Assembly: GCF_963855985.1 (NCBI RefSeq)
Contig: NW_026973566.1
Coordinates: 1,426,001 to 1,490,000 of the forward strand
From: Ostrinia nubilalis
Taxonomy: Eukaryota > Arthropoda > Insecta > Lepidoptera > Crambidae
DNA length: 64,000 nucleotides
Reading direction: 5' to 3'
Shown here: in pieces, positions 17,697 through 27,875 of the stretch
Numbering within the stretch: the first letter of the stretch is position 1
Layout: every line of letters starts with the position of its first letter
Notes under the pieces: model-generated
The model's database searches: none
What the model saw: the letters and a program-made list of their open reading frames with translations, nothing else
What the model was told of the DNA's origin: nothing
Program-made: the position numbers and the translations under genes

Positions 17697-19857
17697 AAAC
17701 CGGCGAGGATACCAGCAGTGATTTTGCTCATCAAGACAAGCAAAAATTGATAAATGTGAGAAGATACATCAAAGGCCGCATATCACTTGTGGAAAATGAG
17801 CTGGGGGACATTTCTACCGTAAAATCCACCGCCATGTTGGATGTTGCCGCCGAACGAATTAGCAGTCTTTTTACGAGATTGGAGGACGTCAATCTCAATT
17901 TGGAATCGATGGATACTTCAGAGACCGCTGAGGGATCGAAAATCGAGTCAAGGTGTCAAAGAATACTAACTGACATTCGTGAACGTCGTGAGGCGCTGAA
18001 GCATCATTGTAACTCATCGGCGAGTGACTCCGGATCGACGCAAGAGCACCAGCATAAACCGAATCTTCCCAAGATATCGTTGCCCAAGTTCAGTGGAAGT
18101 TATGGAGACTGGTTGTCGTTCAAGGATTTATACGGCACTATGGTACACGGAAATGAAGATTTAAGTCCCGTGCAGAAGTTCTATTACTTGAAGTCGTGTT
18201 TGGTCGGCGAAGCTGCCTCTTTGGTTACGACTTTGGAATGTACGAACGAAAACTACGTGAAGGCATGGTCTGCGATTACATCAAGATATGACAATAAGGT
18301 TCTTATAGCTAATTATCATTTGCAACACATTTTGTCTTTACATAAAGTCAATGGTAAATGTTATACACTAAGGCAATTAACAAATGATTTTATGCAGTAT
18401 TATAACTCACTATTATCACTGAATATTTCAAACTTGCAAGATATTATTCTCATACATATTTTGTCAACAAAAATTGATTACAATTCTTTGCGTGATTTTG
18501 AATTGCAAAGAGATTCCAGTGATTTCCCTAGTTTGCAACAATTTCTTAACTTTATACAGCAGCGCTGCCAAGCATTAGATATGCTATGCCGTGATGAAGC
18601 AGTGAGCACTACAAAGGTTGTGCCTCCGGCAAAGAGCACTAGTCATGTGACTGTTGGCAGCGGCAGTAATGCAAATGGTAAGTTATTTTCTTGTTTGTAC
18701 TGCAACAAAAATCACTCAACTTACAAGTGTTTTAAATTCATTAAATTGAGTCCCAATGACAGACAGACATTTGTTAACAAAACTAATTTGTGTGTTGTTT
18801 GTTTATCAGATAAACATTGTACTAGCAATTGCACATCCAATATTGTCTGTAAAAAGTGTTTACAAAAGCATCATCACTTATTACATCTTGATTCGCAGAC
18901 ATGTAATGAGACTTCTGCCCGTAGCTCTACTTCAAATGATTCTCACATCAATTCCCCGAGTAATGTTGTAATGACATCTTCAATAGTTACACAAAAAAGT
19001 ACCTCTGTATGTCAAGTGTCCCTTCTGCCCACTGCATTAGTGAATGTGTGTGACAGTGATGGTAAGCGATATGACTGCACTGTGCTTTTGGACATAGGTA
19101 GCCAAAAGAATTATATCGATGGGTGCCGGGAATAAAGCCACAATCGACAAAACACAATTTTACAGGAGAAGAGATTTAGTGTCAATTTTGAATAATTCTA
19201 AACTACGAGGTGTATCAAAACGGTTTGTATATCAAACGATGCGTTATTTTTTCTGGAGTAACATTTAATGTGCATAAGGTTATAGTGCTTAGAATATACT
19301 TTAAAAAAGGTAGAAATACATATTGCCGCTTCATACATTGAAAGTCGGTTCCGTAAGAGTCCATTGTGGTTTTATTCCGGTAAAAAGTGTGTAGGTAATT
19401 AATCAAACAGCAATAGTGTATTGCAGCCTCGGGCGCTGATCTGAAGGATACAGTAATAGCCGTTTGCTTGTAGAAGATTTAAATAAAAGTTTTAACATTG
19501 TATATGGCACGATTATTCCGGTCAACAAATTTTAAATTATGAATGGGAATAACGATTAAATATCCATAGTGCTTTTGGTAAATCAGGCAGTTAAAGATAA
19601 AATTCTGAAAAAAATTCAAAAGGTGTATAGGGACCCGCAGTTTACTAAAATCACTTAATCGGAAAACTGCTGCTATGGCTATTGCGGCTTTATTCCAGGC
19701 ACCCATCGATATTATTTCTGCGTTTGCTAATAAATTGGACTGTGTTAATTTTGAAGATGCTAGTCAAACTGTGGCCGGGGTGGGAGGTCATACTTGTAAA
19801 ATAAAGCATAAAGTTGCACTATCAGTTTATTCTAACTGTTCTGATTTTAAATATTAT
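17697..19857 (+). pseudogene. BEL1 gag and protease, interrupted by a MITE
   Basis: The open frame from 17697 has no early Met in frame, so the start codon is probably lost. Gag holds the KFSGSYGDWLSFKDLY block that is characteristic of BEL/Pao. Three Cys/His clusters follow (CLYCNKNHSTYKC; CVVCLSDKHCTSNC; CKKCLQKHHH). The protease strand reads LLDIGSQ at about 19085-19108, with Ile where DSG or DTG is usual. The frame is cut at 19115 by the 594-bp MITE and resumes at 19712, continuing the protease. It is then cut by a LINE fragment near 19858. Confidence 0.8.
19116..19709. mobile_element. 594-bp MITE with TIR TCGATGGGTGCC, TA target duplication
   Basis: The ends are TCGATGGGTGCC(G)GGAATAAAGCC and its inverse (GGCTTTATTCCAGGCACCCATCGA), flanked by TA at 19114-19115 and 19710-19711. 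Removing the element with one TA restores a continuous BEL1 protease frame, which supports these boundaries. There is no transposase. Further copies of the GGAATAAA(A/G)CCACAAT-like terminal motif occur inside, near 19365-19385 and 19510. The TA duplication points to a Tc1/mariner-type mobiliser. Confidence 0.75.
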
Positions 19858-20010
19858 AATAATAATAAATAATAATAAAATTGTTTATTTTCACACCTTA
19901 TAGGGCTTATACATTACATCTGAAGTTACAATTAGAATTAAACATACATTATGAAGGAACAGAGAATGGTGTGACTGGAGCCTAATGTAGGGCAGCCCTG
20001 TATTTCAGGA
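19858..20010 (-). mobile_element. LINE 3' fragment with (TTA)n tail
   Basis: Minus-strand LINE 3' end: 'ggtgtgaaaataaacaatt' followed by a (TTA)n tail, about 150 bp, inserted in the BEL1 protease region. Boundaries are approximate. Confidence 0.55.
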
Positions 20011-20153
20011 TTAGAGGATATTGTTCAGAATTTGGTGTGTTAGATTTTATTACTGATCCTTTACCAATGGTCAATGTGTCTAAAGAGGCACTGCCATCTC
20101 TCATGCATTTGCATTTAGCTGACCCTAATTTCAATATGTCTAAGGACATTGAT

Positions 20154-20325
20154 GGGTGACTGGGTGTGACTATGTATAATATTTATGTATTTAAAAAAAA
20201 AAAGTATATAAGTAGTATATCCGTTAAGCTAGCACCCATAACACAAGCATTAAGTTGCTTACTTTGGGGCTAGCTGGCGCTGTGTGAAATCGTCCAAAGA
20301 TTATTTATTTATTTATTTATTTATT
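20154..20325 (+). mobile_element. 5'-truncated LINE 3' end with (ATTT)n tail
   Basis: 172 bp with 'gttaagctagcacccataac' and an (ATTT)n tail, flanked by ATTGAT at 20148-20153 and 20326-20331. It interrupts the BEL1 protease-RT linker. Confidence 0.7.
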
Positions 20326-20763
20326 ATTGATATGATTCTTGGTGTTTCATGTTTTGCAAAATGTCTTCGAGAAGGCAAGATCGATCTAGGTCCAAATATG
20401 CCCACATTAATAAATACTGAATTTGGTTGGGTATTTTGTGGTGAATTGTCTGTGGTAGGTCAACATGTTTCAGGTTTAAAAAGCCAATGTCATTTGTCTG
20501 TCCTACATAACGACATTAAAAAAATTTGGCAATTAGAAGAAATGCCTAATGATAATATGTTGTCATTTCAGGAGAAAAGGTGCGAACAGAGCTACCTTGA
20601 TTCTGTGTCCAGGGATGAAGAAGGAAGGTATCATGTCGATTTGCCAATAAACAAAGAACTTCTACCAAAACTAGGTAATTCTTACAATGTTGCTTTTCGT
20701 TGTCTTATGTCATTGGAGAAAAAATTCCAAAATAATTCTGACTTTTTTAAGGCCTATAAAGCT
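20326..20763 (+). pseudogene. BEL1 protease-RT linker and N-terminal RT segment
   Basis: Open frame with TEFGWVFCGEL and IKKIWQLEE, the blocks that precede RT in BEL/Pao polyproteins, then YHVDLPIN and SLEKKFQNNSDFFKAYKA. The frame stops being BEL1 at 20763, where the 6.1-kb insertion begins. It resumes at 26908. Confidence 0.8.
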
Positions 20764-21145
20764 GGAGTCCTTTTTGGGCAGCGTTCGAGAGTGGACGTGC
20801 ACAACACGTGCGCTCCAGACGGTCCGACCCGAAAAGACCCTTGCAACTTGCAAAGCCCTACCGCGTATAATACAAACGGTCGTAAACCCAAAGTGCATTT
20901 TAAGCCGTGGAACGTAAACCAACAAACAAAGTGATCAAAAATAACATAAGTACAAATCAAATTAATTAACATAATTAGTACAGTGCTGCAATCGTGATAA
21001 TCAAGCGAAAACTAACCAAAATTAAATAACATGTAAAAATTAAATATAAAACAATACAGTGTTACAATAGTGAGAATCCCACGAAAACAAAACAAAATTC
21101 AATACTATAATAGGTAACAGTGTTACAAGAGTGATAACCCAAATA

Positions 21146-22080
21146 TCGATGGCTCCTACGTATAAGGGCGAAACTGCCGCTTACGCCTTTTTCCAATTAT
21201 TTAAGCAATGATTTCACTTTGCTCTAATCTATAACATCAGTAAGAAAAAAAATTTTTTTTTCCATTAGATACAAAATAAAATTTTAGGCAAATAGGCGTA
21301 TGTGCAAAACTACGCCACGTATAAAGCCCAATCATACGATTCGTCAATCTATACGAGTAGTTGCTTACATAAACATATATTTTTTATAATCCAAATCTTA
21401 AATAAAGCCATGAAAATATTTAGCAAATTGTTTTATTTATAAATTATGACACATTATATAGTTATTTAATTTTTAGCGTTAAGAGTCGCATCTCAAACTA
21501 ATTTGAAAATTATAAATAACTTGAAAAAATCGAACTGCCTAAGGCATCGTGGGTTCAATTCCCGCCTTAGGCAATTCGATTTTTTCAAGTTATTAATATT
21601 TTTTTAAAATATGACACATTATGTTAAAAGACCTAACTAAATCTCGAGCACAGTTTATGGGCGTATTTGCGTTAAAACGTAAAACGGTACATTAAACGAC
21701 TTTTTCTAACTGATTTATTATTGATATAGCACATGATAACAATTAAAATAATTACATGCATAAATAAAGAGAGTAATCGCTTAAAATATTATATTTACGT
21801 TGTCATTTAAGTCTCTTTACGTTGAACAATATACATGAAATTATAGAAATATGCCGACGTAAAAGGGCAATGCCTAAAATCTCAAAATATATAAGAAAAA
21901 TATAAAAATTGATAACAGCAGTAGCAAAAGCATTACATGTTAAGGCTAAATGTGAAATTTCATTAAATTCGTTTTAGTAGGTCAGAAGATATGACCCAAA
22001 AATATGGTTCTGGCCACTAAAATGGCTCTCCTGTAAAATTTACTTTTTTCACTTACGCCAGTATACGTAGGAGCCATCGA
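21146..22080. mobile_element. 935-bp MITE copy 1, TIR TCGATGGCTCCTACGTATA
   Basis: Terminal inverted repeats of about 19 bp flanked by TA on both sides (21144-21145 and 22081-22082). No transposase. It contains an 80-nt hairpin at 21515-21594. It is nearly identical, and identical in length, to the copy at 24970-25904. Confidence 0.8.
21515..21594. repeat. Long hairpin with tRNA T-arm-like loop (MITE copy 1)
   Basis: Arms of about 30 bp (AATAACTTGAAAAAATCGAA then TGCCTAAGGC) pair with the inverse sequence ending CAAGTTATT. The loop carries GGTTCAATTCC, one mismatch from the GGTTCGANTCC B-box/T-arm consensus. There is no acceptor stem or A-box, so it is not a tRNA gene. Confidence 0.75.
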
Positions 22081-23189
22081 TATATAAAGCTCGATTCCTA
22101 TTCTTAAAACTAAAATCGCAAATATTCTGATATACTTTTATCAGAACTAGCATCCAGTGTTAAATTTAGTATTAAAAAAAAACGCAGCATATGTACTTAT
22201 CATAATATAATCATCTTCTTCCAAAAAAAAAAAAATATTTAACTAAATTAAATAAATTAATACATGATATACGAGAAAAAAAATCCGCCAACACAGTGAG
22301 TGGGAAAAGCCTCCAGGTACCAGAGCAACACCTAAGTCAAAGGAGTACAAAATCAGCTAAATCGGCGAAACCTGGTGAGATCTTTCCTTATTTTTCTATA
22401 TTGACATATCCAATATCTACTGTGTTTACTCAAAAACTTAAAAAAAAAAAAAACAATATTTAGGTAAAAATTGTTTGTACCAAAATTAACGCGCATACGA
22501 GCGCACAACTTACTATCAATATAAATCCCAGTCGCAAAAAACAAAAGCAGTGTGTTTAAATCCTAGCTAAATCTGAGGCGCATCTCTTATAATAAATAGT
22601 ACCTAGGTAGATTCAGTATTTACTTTGCTAACTAAAGATAACAACTAGTAGCCCTTATTTACTTCTCATTTTACATACCACTTTAATATCAAGGAAACGG
22701 ACCTTTGTGCCGTAAAACAATAAATAGTCGGGGAAAAAAATCACTGTATCCCTACAGATGTAAAGTCTTCAAACACATTCAAACAAAAAAAAACCCATTG
22801 CACCAACTTTCCAAAGGCATATCCAGGAAAGGTCAACCAAAGAAACATCTTGTCACCATAAAAAGTTTCCAAAAAGCAATAACTTAATTCTAATATTGGA
22901 CTAACAAAAGAAGATACACATTTAAAACAAATTTCTCACGAAACGCACACAAATTATCCCACAGAAACAAAAGTGAAACCTTGCGTAATATAAACAAAAG
23001 AAACCCAAGGGTCAGCAACATCTGCACACAGCTGTAATCCATTCAAAAATATAATTACAAAAAAGAGGCGTCCTCACATAAAACTTTTGCCAAGGAAAAA
23101 AGACCGAAATACAATAACAATTTAGTCATAATTCACTAACCCTCTAGTTATAAGCCCCTTTCTACAGCTAATAATTAACTTTTAAAAAA

Positions 23190-23600
23190 AATAAAACCGA
23201 CTTCAAATGCGTGAACACAAAAAAAAACTAAAAATTGCGTATAAAAAAGTTCATCCCCAATTTTCCACCCTTGGGGGTGAAATATTTTCTTCAAATTCGC
23301 ATGAAACCACCCTTTTGATAATACCTATTCAACAAAAAAATAATCGTTCAAATTGATTTATAATCGGCGGAGATATTGCGTATAAAAAAGTTCATCCCCA
23401 ATTTTCCACCCTTGGGGGTTATTTTTTCCATTATTAAATTTAAATGGGACCACCCTTGAGGTATTACCTATACGCCGAAAAAAGATTTGTTCAAATCGGT
23501 TCATAATTGGCGGAGTTATCGCGTAACAAACATAGAAAAAAAAAAAACATACGGGTCGAATTGAGAACCTCCTCCTTTTTTGAAGTCGGTTGAAAAACGA
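23190..23600. mobile_element. Short element bounded by ACCGACTTCAA
   Basis: Left end 'aaaaccgacttcaaa' (about 23196) and right end 'ttgaagtcggtt' (about 23580-23592) are inverted repeats of a type common in Lepidoptera. Inside, a block with 'gcgtataaaaaagttcatcc' and 'ccacccttgggggt' occurs twice, near 23235 and 23377. Confidence 0.7.
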
Positions 23601-24969
23601 AGGCATACACTTTCAAACTACCTGGCGATGGAAAATATCTACTTTGAGAAAAAGCTTACCATATCAACGACGAACCTATGTATCCCAGATTTTATCAAAA
23701 AGCGACCAGACAAGATCTTGTACATTTTAACGAGAGATATAAACCTAGCGGTGAATCAGCAATCAAAGAGCAGACTAGGTACCTGGAAAATCATCAAAGA
23801 AATCTTGAGCCTAAAAGAATCAGGATTACTGCCATATTTAACACATGCGTAGACAAATACTATCAACAGAACATCAGCTCACTGGAATCGAAAAATTGAA
23901 AGAGTAACCTATTTGATAGCAAGAAAACTCAAAACTGGAACCAAAACCTTGCCATTGACTATTTAATGAAGAAATTCTATAGAAACCACAAAATATTCAA
24001 ATCGATTGCAGAAACTACGTATTCCAATAAGAAACTGCAGATTGCAAGCAATTTAAGGTGAACCTACAGTGTACACATACAGCTCAACAAACTCTGCTCT
24101 ACAACCTCATCGGAAAACGGATTTCAACCAGAAAATTTGAATCTAATAAGATCTTTTCAATGAGAATACATTCTTACACCAAGAGCATAAAAACCTAATC
24201 CAACGAGGCAGTTAGCACTGTCTTTTGCCTCGAGAGGACAATTCATGGATATCTTGAAGACATAGGAAAATAACTTAAGTGCTAAAAGAAATTAAAAATA
24301 TCCACGGAAAAAAAAATATCCACGAAACAGCGAAGAAATAAAAACCTGATGGAAAGGATGGAAGAAACTCAATGTAACAATCACCCTGCATAAAGATCAT
24401 TGAACTAAAAAGAAATCATACTAGATTACACCAAGGCGAACCGTTTAATGTTAGGAAAATATGAACGCGCTCCTAAAATGCCGTTTTTAGTGGCCCGCCG
24501 TCCGCTTACCGCATCAAGCACTATCCAAGAAACAAAAGAGAGAAGACTAAATTAATCCACCATAAAAAGAAATAAGAAAAGCAGCACAAGAAACATTAGA
24601 TATTGAAAAATAATGTCAAAAGACAGCGAAAAAGACGACAATAACCCAGAACCGCATAATTATATCGATGGAATAGTCAAAAGTGCAAACAAATCAAATA
24701 ATCAAAGAGAGAAGATTTATTTAGCCCAAGATAAAAAAAAATAGATATAAGAAATATTTCACCGAGGGAAAACAGACAACAAAGAAGACGACAAAAACCC
24801 AAAACCACAGTTATCGCCGTAGTAATTAGTTTAAAAAAAAAAGAGTCAAGTTTTTAAGAGGTTGTGGATAAATGGAACTAAAAATTAAACATCTACTATC
24901 CAAGAAATAGAAAAGAGTAAACAAACTCAATTATGACACAAAGAAATAAGAAATGAAGCATAACAAATA

Positions 24970-25904
24970 TCGATGGCTCCTACGTATAAGGGCGAAACTG
25001 CCGCTTACGCCTTTTTCCAATTATTTAAGCAATGATTTCACTTTGCTCTAATCTATAACATCAGTAAGAAAAAAAATTTTTTTTTCCATTAGATACAAAA
25101 TAAAATTTTAGGCAAATAGGCGTATGTGCAAAACTACGCCACGTATAAAGCCCAATCATACGATTCGTCAATCTATACGAGTAGTTGCTTACATAAACAT
25201 ATATTTTTTATAATCCAAATCTTAAATAAAGCCATGAAAATATTTAGCAAATTGTTTTATTTATAAATTATGACACATTATATAGTTATTTAATTTTTAG
25301 CGTTAAGAGTCGCATCTCAAACTAATTTGAAAATTATAAATAACTTGAAAAAATCGAACTGCCTAAGGCATCGTGGGTTCAATTCCCGCCTTAGGCAATT
25401 CGATTTTTTCAAGTTATTTATATTTTTTAAAAATATGACACATTATGTTAAAAGACCTAACTAAATCTCGAGCACAGTATATGGGCGTATTTGCGTTAAA
25501 ATGTAAAACGGTACATTAAACGACTTTTTCTAACTGATTTATTATTGATATAGCACATGATAACAATTAACATAATTACATGCATAAATAAAGAGAGTAA
25601 TCGCTTAAAATATTATATTTACGTTGTCATTTAAGTCTCTTTACGTTGAACAATATACATGAAATTATAGAAATATGCCGACGTAAAAGGGCAATGCGTA
25701 AAATCTCAAAATATATAAGAAAAATATAAAAATTGATAACAGCAGTAGCAAAAGCATTACATGTTAAGGCTAAATGTGAAATTTCATTAAATTCGTTTTA
25801 GTAGGTCAGAAGATATGACCCAAAAATATGGTTCTGGCCACTAAAATGGCTCTCCTGTAAAATTTACTTTTTTCACTTACGCCAGTATACGTAGGAGCCA
25901 TCGA
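24970..25904. mobile_element. 935-bp MITE copy 2
   Basis: Same length, TIRs and TA flanks (24968-24969 and 25905-25906) as copy 1, same orientation, and only scattered substitutions by eye. The same hairpin is at 25339-25418. Confidence 0.8.
25339..25418. repeat. Long hairpin with tRNA T-arm-like loop (MITE copy 2)
   Basis: Identical arms and loop to the hairpin at 21515-21594. The arms are conserved between the two MITE copies, so the structure predates their separation. Confidence 0.75.
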
Positions 25905-26009
25905 TATCTGACCCGGAACATGTGAACAAAGAAGAAGACTTCAAAAACTCAGTACCTACCTAACACAGACCTCAGGAGAAAAATGAAGATATTCTAGCAG
26001 CAGTACAAG

Positions 26010-26700
26010 AACCAATACATCTCACCAAAGGCCAGACCGCCCGTCTCATCACAGCAACGCTCAGTCCTACCAACGATATCAAGAAAAGTAGCATAAAATT
26101 GGAAAAAAATGAAGCCAGTCTTGTAGCAGTAGAACTAAGAAAAACCAAGCCGCCTCACCAAAAGCCAGACCGCCCATCCCATTGCATCAACGCTCAGTCC
26201 CACCAACGATATGAAGAAAAGAAGCATAAAATCGGAAGAACAATGAAGCTAGTCTTGTAGCAGTACAAGAACTAAGAATAACTAAGCCGTCTCACTAAAA
26301 GCCAGATTAAGCTAAAGAAAAGAAATACAAGAAATATTTGACCTGGAGGAATATATAGGCAGAAAATAAGACGATACAATTAGGAGAACAATGAAGCTAG
26401 TCCAACAGTAGTACGAGAACCAAGAATGAACAAGCCACCTCCCTCACCAAAGGCTAGACCGCCCATCTCATCGCACCACGCGTTTAGTCCTTCCAACGAC
26501 ATTAAGAAAAGAAGTAGAAGAAATATTTAATCTGGAAGATACAGAGACGACAAAAACGTAGTACCGCAGATATCAAGAGAACAACGAGGCTAGTCTAGCA
26601 GCAGTACATGAACCAAGAACAACCAAAACCATCTCATCAAAGGCCAGACCGCCCATCTCATCGCATCAACGCTCAGTCCTATCAACGATAACCCGTCTTT
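26010..26700 (+). repeat. Degenerate tandem repeats near the 3' end of the 6.1-kb insertion
   Basis: At least four units contain 'agaccgcccatctcat' and 'tcagtcctaccaacga' or close variants (near 26030, 26165, 26455 and 26645), each followed by 'aagaaaagaag'-like A-rich sequence. Spacing varies from about 130 to 290 bp. Confidence 0.7.
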
Positions 26701-26907
26701 ACCTATTTTCCTAGACCAGGCTCAGGATGCATATCTACTTGGTTGTGGTCGACCGGTTGCGGTTTAAAGACGCAGCGGCTAGTCGGCCGTCCTCTCCCAT
26801 CCCAGAGCGTGTCCCTCCTTAAAATTGTGCCTCCTGGTATGCCGGTTTGACCGGAGCAGGCCTCGTCCTGGCTGGGTGAGCACTATCGTATCGTATCGTA
26901 TCGTATC

Positions 26908-27469
26908 GACTTTTTTAAGGCCTATAAAGCTTTTATTGAGGAATTTCTTAAACTTGGCCATGCTCACTTTATTCATATAAATCCACACAAAGGTGATGAA
27001 ATTGAATATTACATGCCTCATCATGCTGTCTTGAAGGAAAGTTCCTCTACTACCAAGCTTAGGATTGTATTCAATGGTTTTCAACCCACTTCTACGGGCT
27101 TGAGCTTAAATGATGTACTTCTTGTGGGTCCTGTTGTTCAACCTGACATGTTTACCATACTTCTGAGATTTCGTACCTATGTTTATGTTTTTGTGTCTGA
27201 TATAACTAAAATGTACAGGCAAATTCGAGTGAAACCTCAGTATCAAGCACTTCAGCGCATCCTGTGGAGAGATGATCCATCGCATGATATACAGTGTCTT
27301 CAGCTGGATACTGTTACATATGGAACCTTGCTACACGGACATTGGTGAAATTGGTTGAGGATGAAGGTGATAATTTTCCATCTGCTTCTAAGGCATTACT
27401 TCAAAGTACCTTCGTTGATGACATTTTGCATGGCGAGAATGATCTTTCTTCTGCATTAAATACCATAAA
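26908..27469 (+). pseudogene. BEL1 reverse transcriptase, middle segment
   Basis: Contains MPHHAVLKESS, TKLRIVFNGFQ, SDITKMYRQI and LDTVTYGT, then, after a frame change and small deletion near 27325, KLVEDEGDNFPSASKALL and FVDDILHG (the catalytic DD box). The YMDD-type box reads FVDD. The sequence is cut at 27469 by the Gypsy element and resumes at 32945. Confidence 0.8.
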
Positions 27470-27848
27470 TGTTGTCGCCACAGTCGTTTCCGCCCGGAAG
27501 TACAATTTGCCGCCGCTAGAGGGCGACACCGAGACGTCATTCGAACAACGAGCGGCCACTCGATCATTCCTTGTCGAAGCGTCGAGCTAGTAACACTCAC
27601 CTTGTCTTGCTGAAAGCTATTATTATTTTTAAAAAAACAAAGTACAATTATTATTTTTATAAGTGAATTTTATTTTAAATTGGTAATATTGTAAAAGAGT
27701 AAAGTATCATTTCAATTATTAATAAATATGATTTCACTATAGAAAATTGAGCTATAATAATTATTACGATGGTGAGATTGTGTAGGTAATGTAGCTAAAT
27801 ATTAATAAAAGTGTTTTTGCAGAATATTGGTGTTTGAGTTGATTTACA
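27470..27848 (+). repeat. Gypsy 1 5' LTR
   Basis: 379 bp, begins TGTTGTCGCC and ends TTACA. GC-rich first 130 bp, then AT-rich. It contains AATAAA-like signals and is identical to the 3' LTR by eye. Confidence 0.93.
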
Positions 27849-27875
27849 TCAGAAGTGGTACGGAGCCGTGCCAAA

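Larger units (their letters stand above)
20764..26907 (+). mobile_element. 6.1-kb ORF-poor retroposon-like insertion with 24-bp target duplication and (CGTAT)n tail
   Basis: Flanked by identical 24-bp duplications of BEL1 RT sequence (20740-20763 and 26908-26931). Its right end is a (TATCG)n run at about 26884-26907, so it looks like a non-LTR retroposon oriented plus. The first 180 bp are GC-rich. The body is A-rich on the plus strand and lacks any long open frame; only short pieces near 23580-23900 look faintly coding. It contains two 935-bp MITEs (21146-22080 and 24970-25904), a third short element (23190-23600) and tandem repeats near its 3' end (about 26010-26700). Without the MITEs it is about 4.3 kb. 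The family is unknown to me. Confidence 0.7.

Noticed and set aside
19110..19716. MITE with ATCGAT as a 6-bp target duplication
   Set aside because: Treating TA as the duplication restores the BEL1 protease with the usual spacing after the GSQ box. Both MITE families then begin with the same TCGATGG. The alternative cannot be excluded without more copies.
21515..21594. tRNA gene
   Set aside because: Only a T-arm/B-box-like loop is present. There is no acceptor stem, D-arm or anticodon arm, and the same 80 nt recurs in the second MITE copy.
26884..26907. Telomere-type repeat
   Set aside because: The unit is CGTAT, not the insect TTAGG, and it lies directly at a target duplication, as expected for a retroposon tail.
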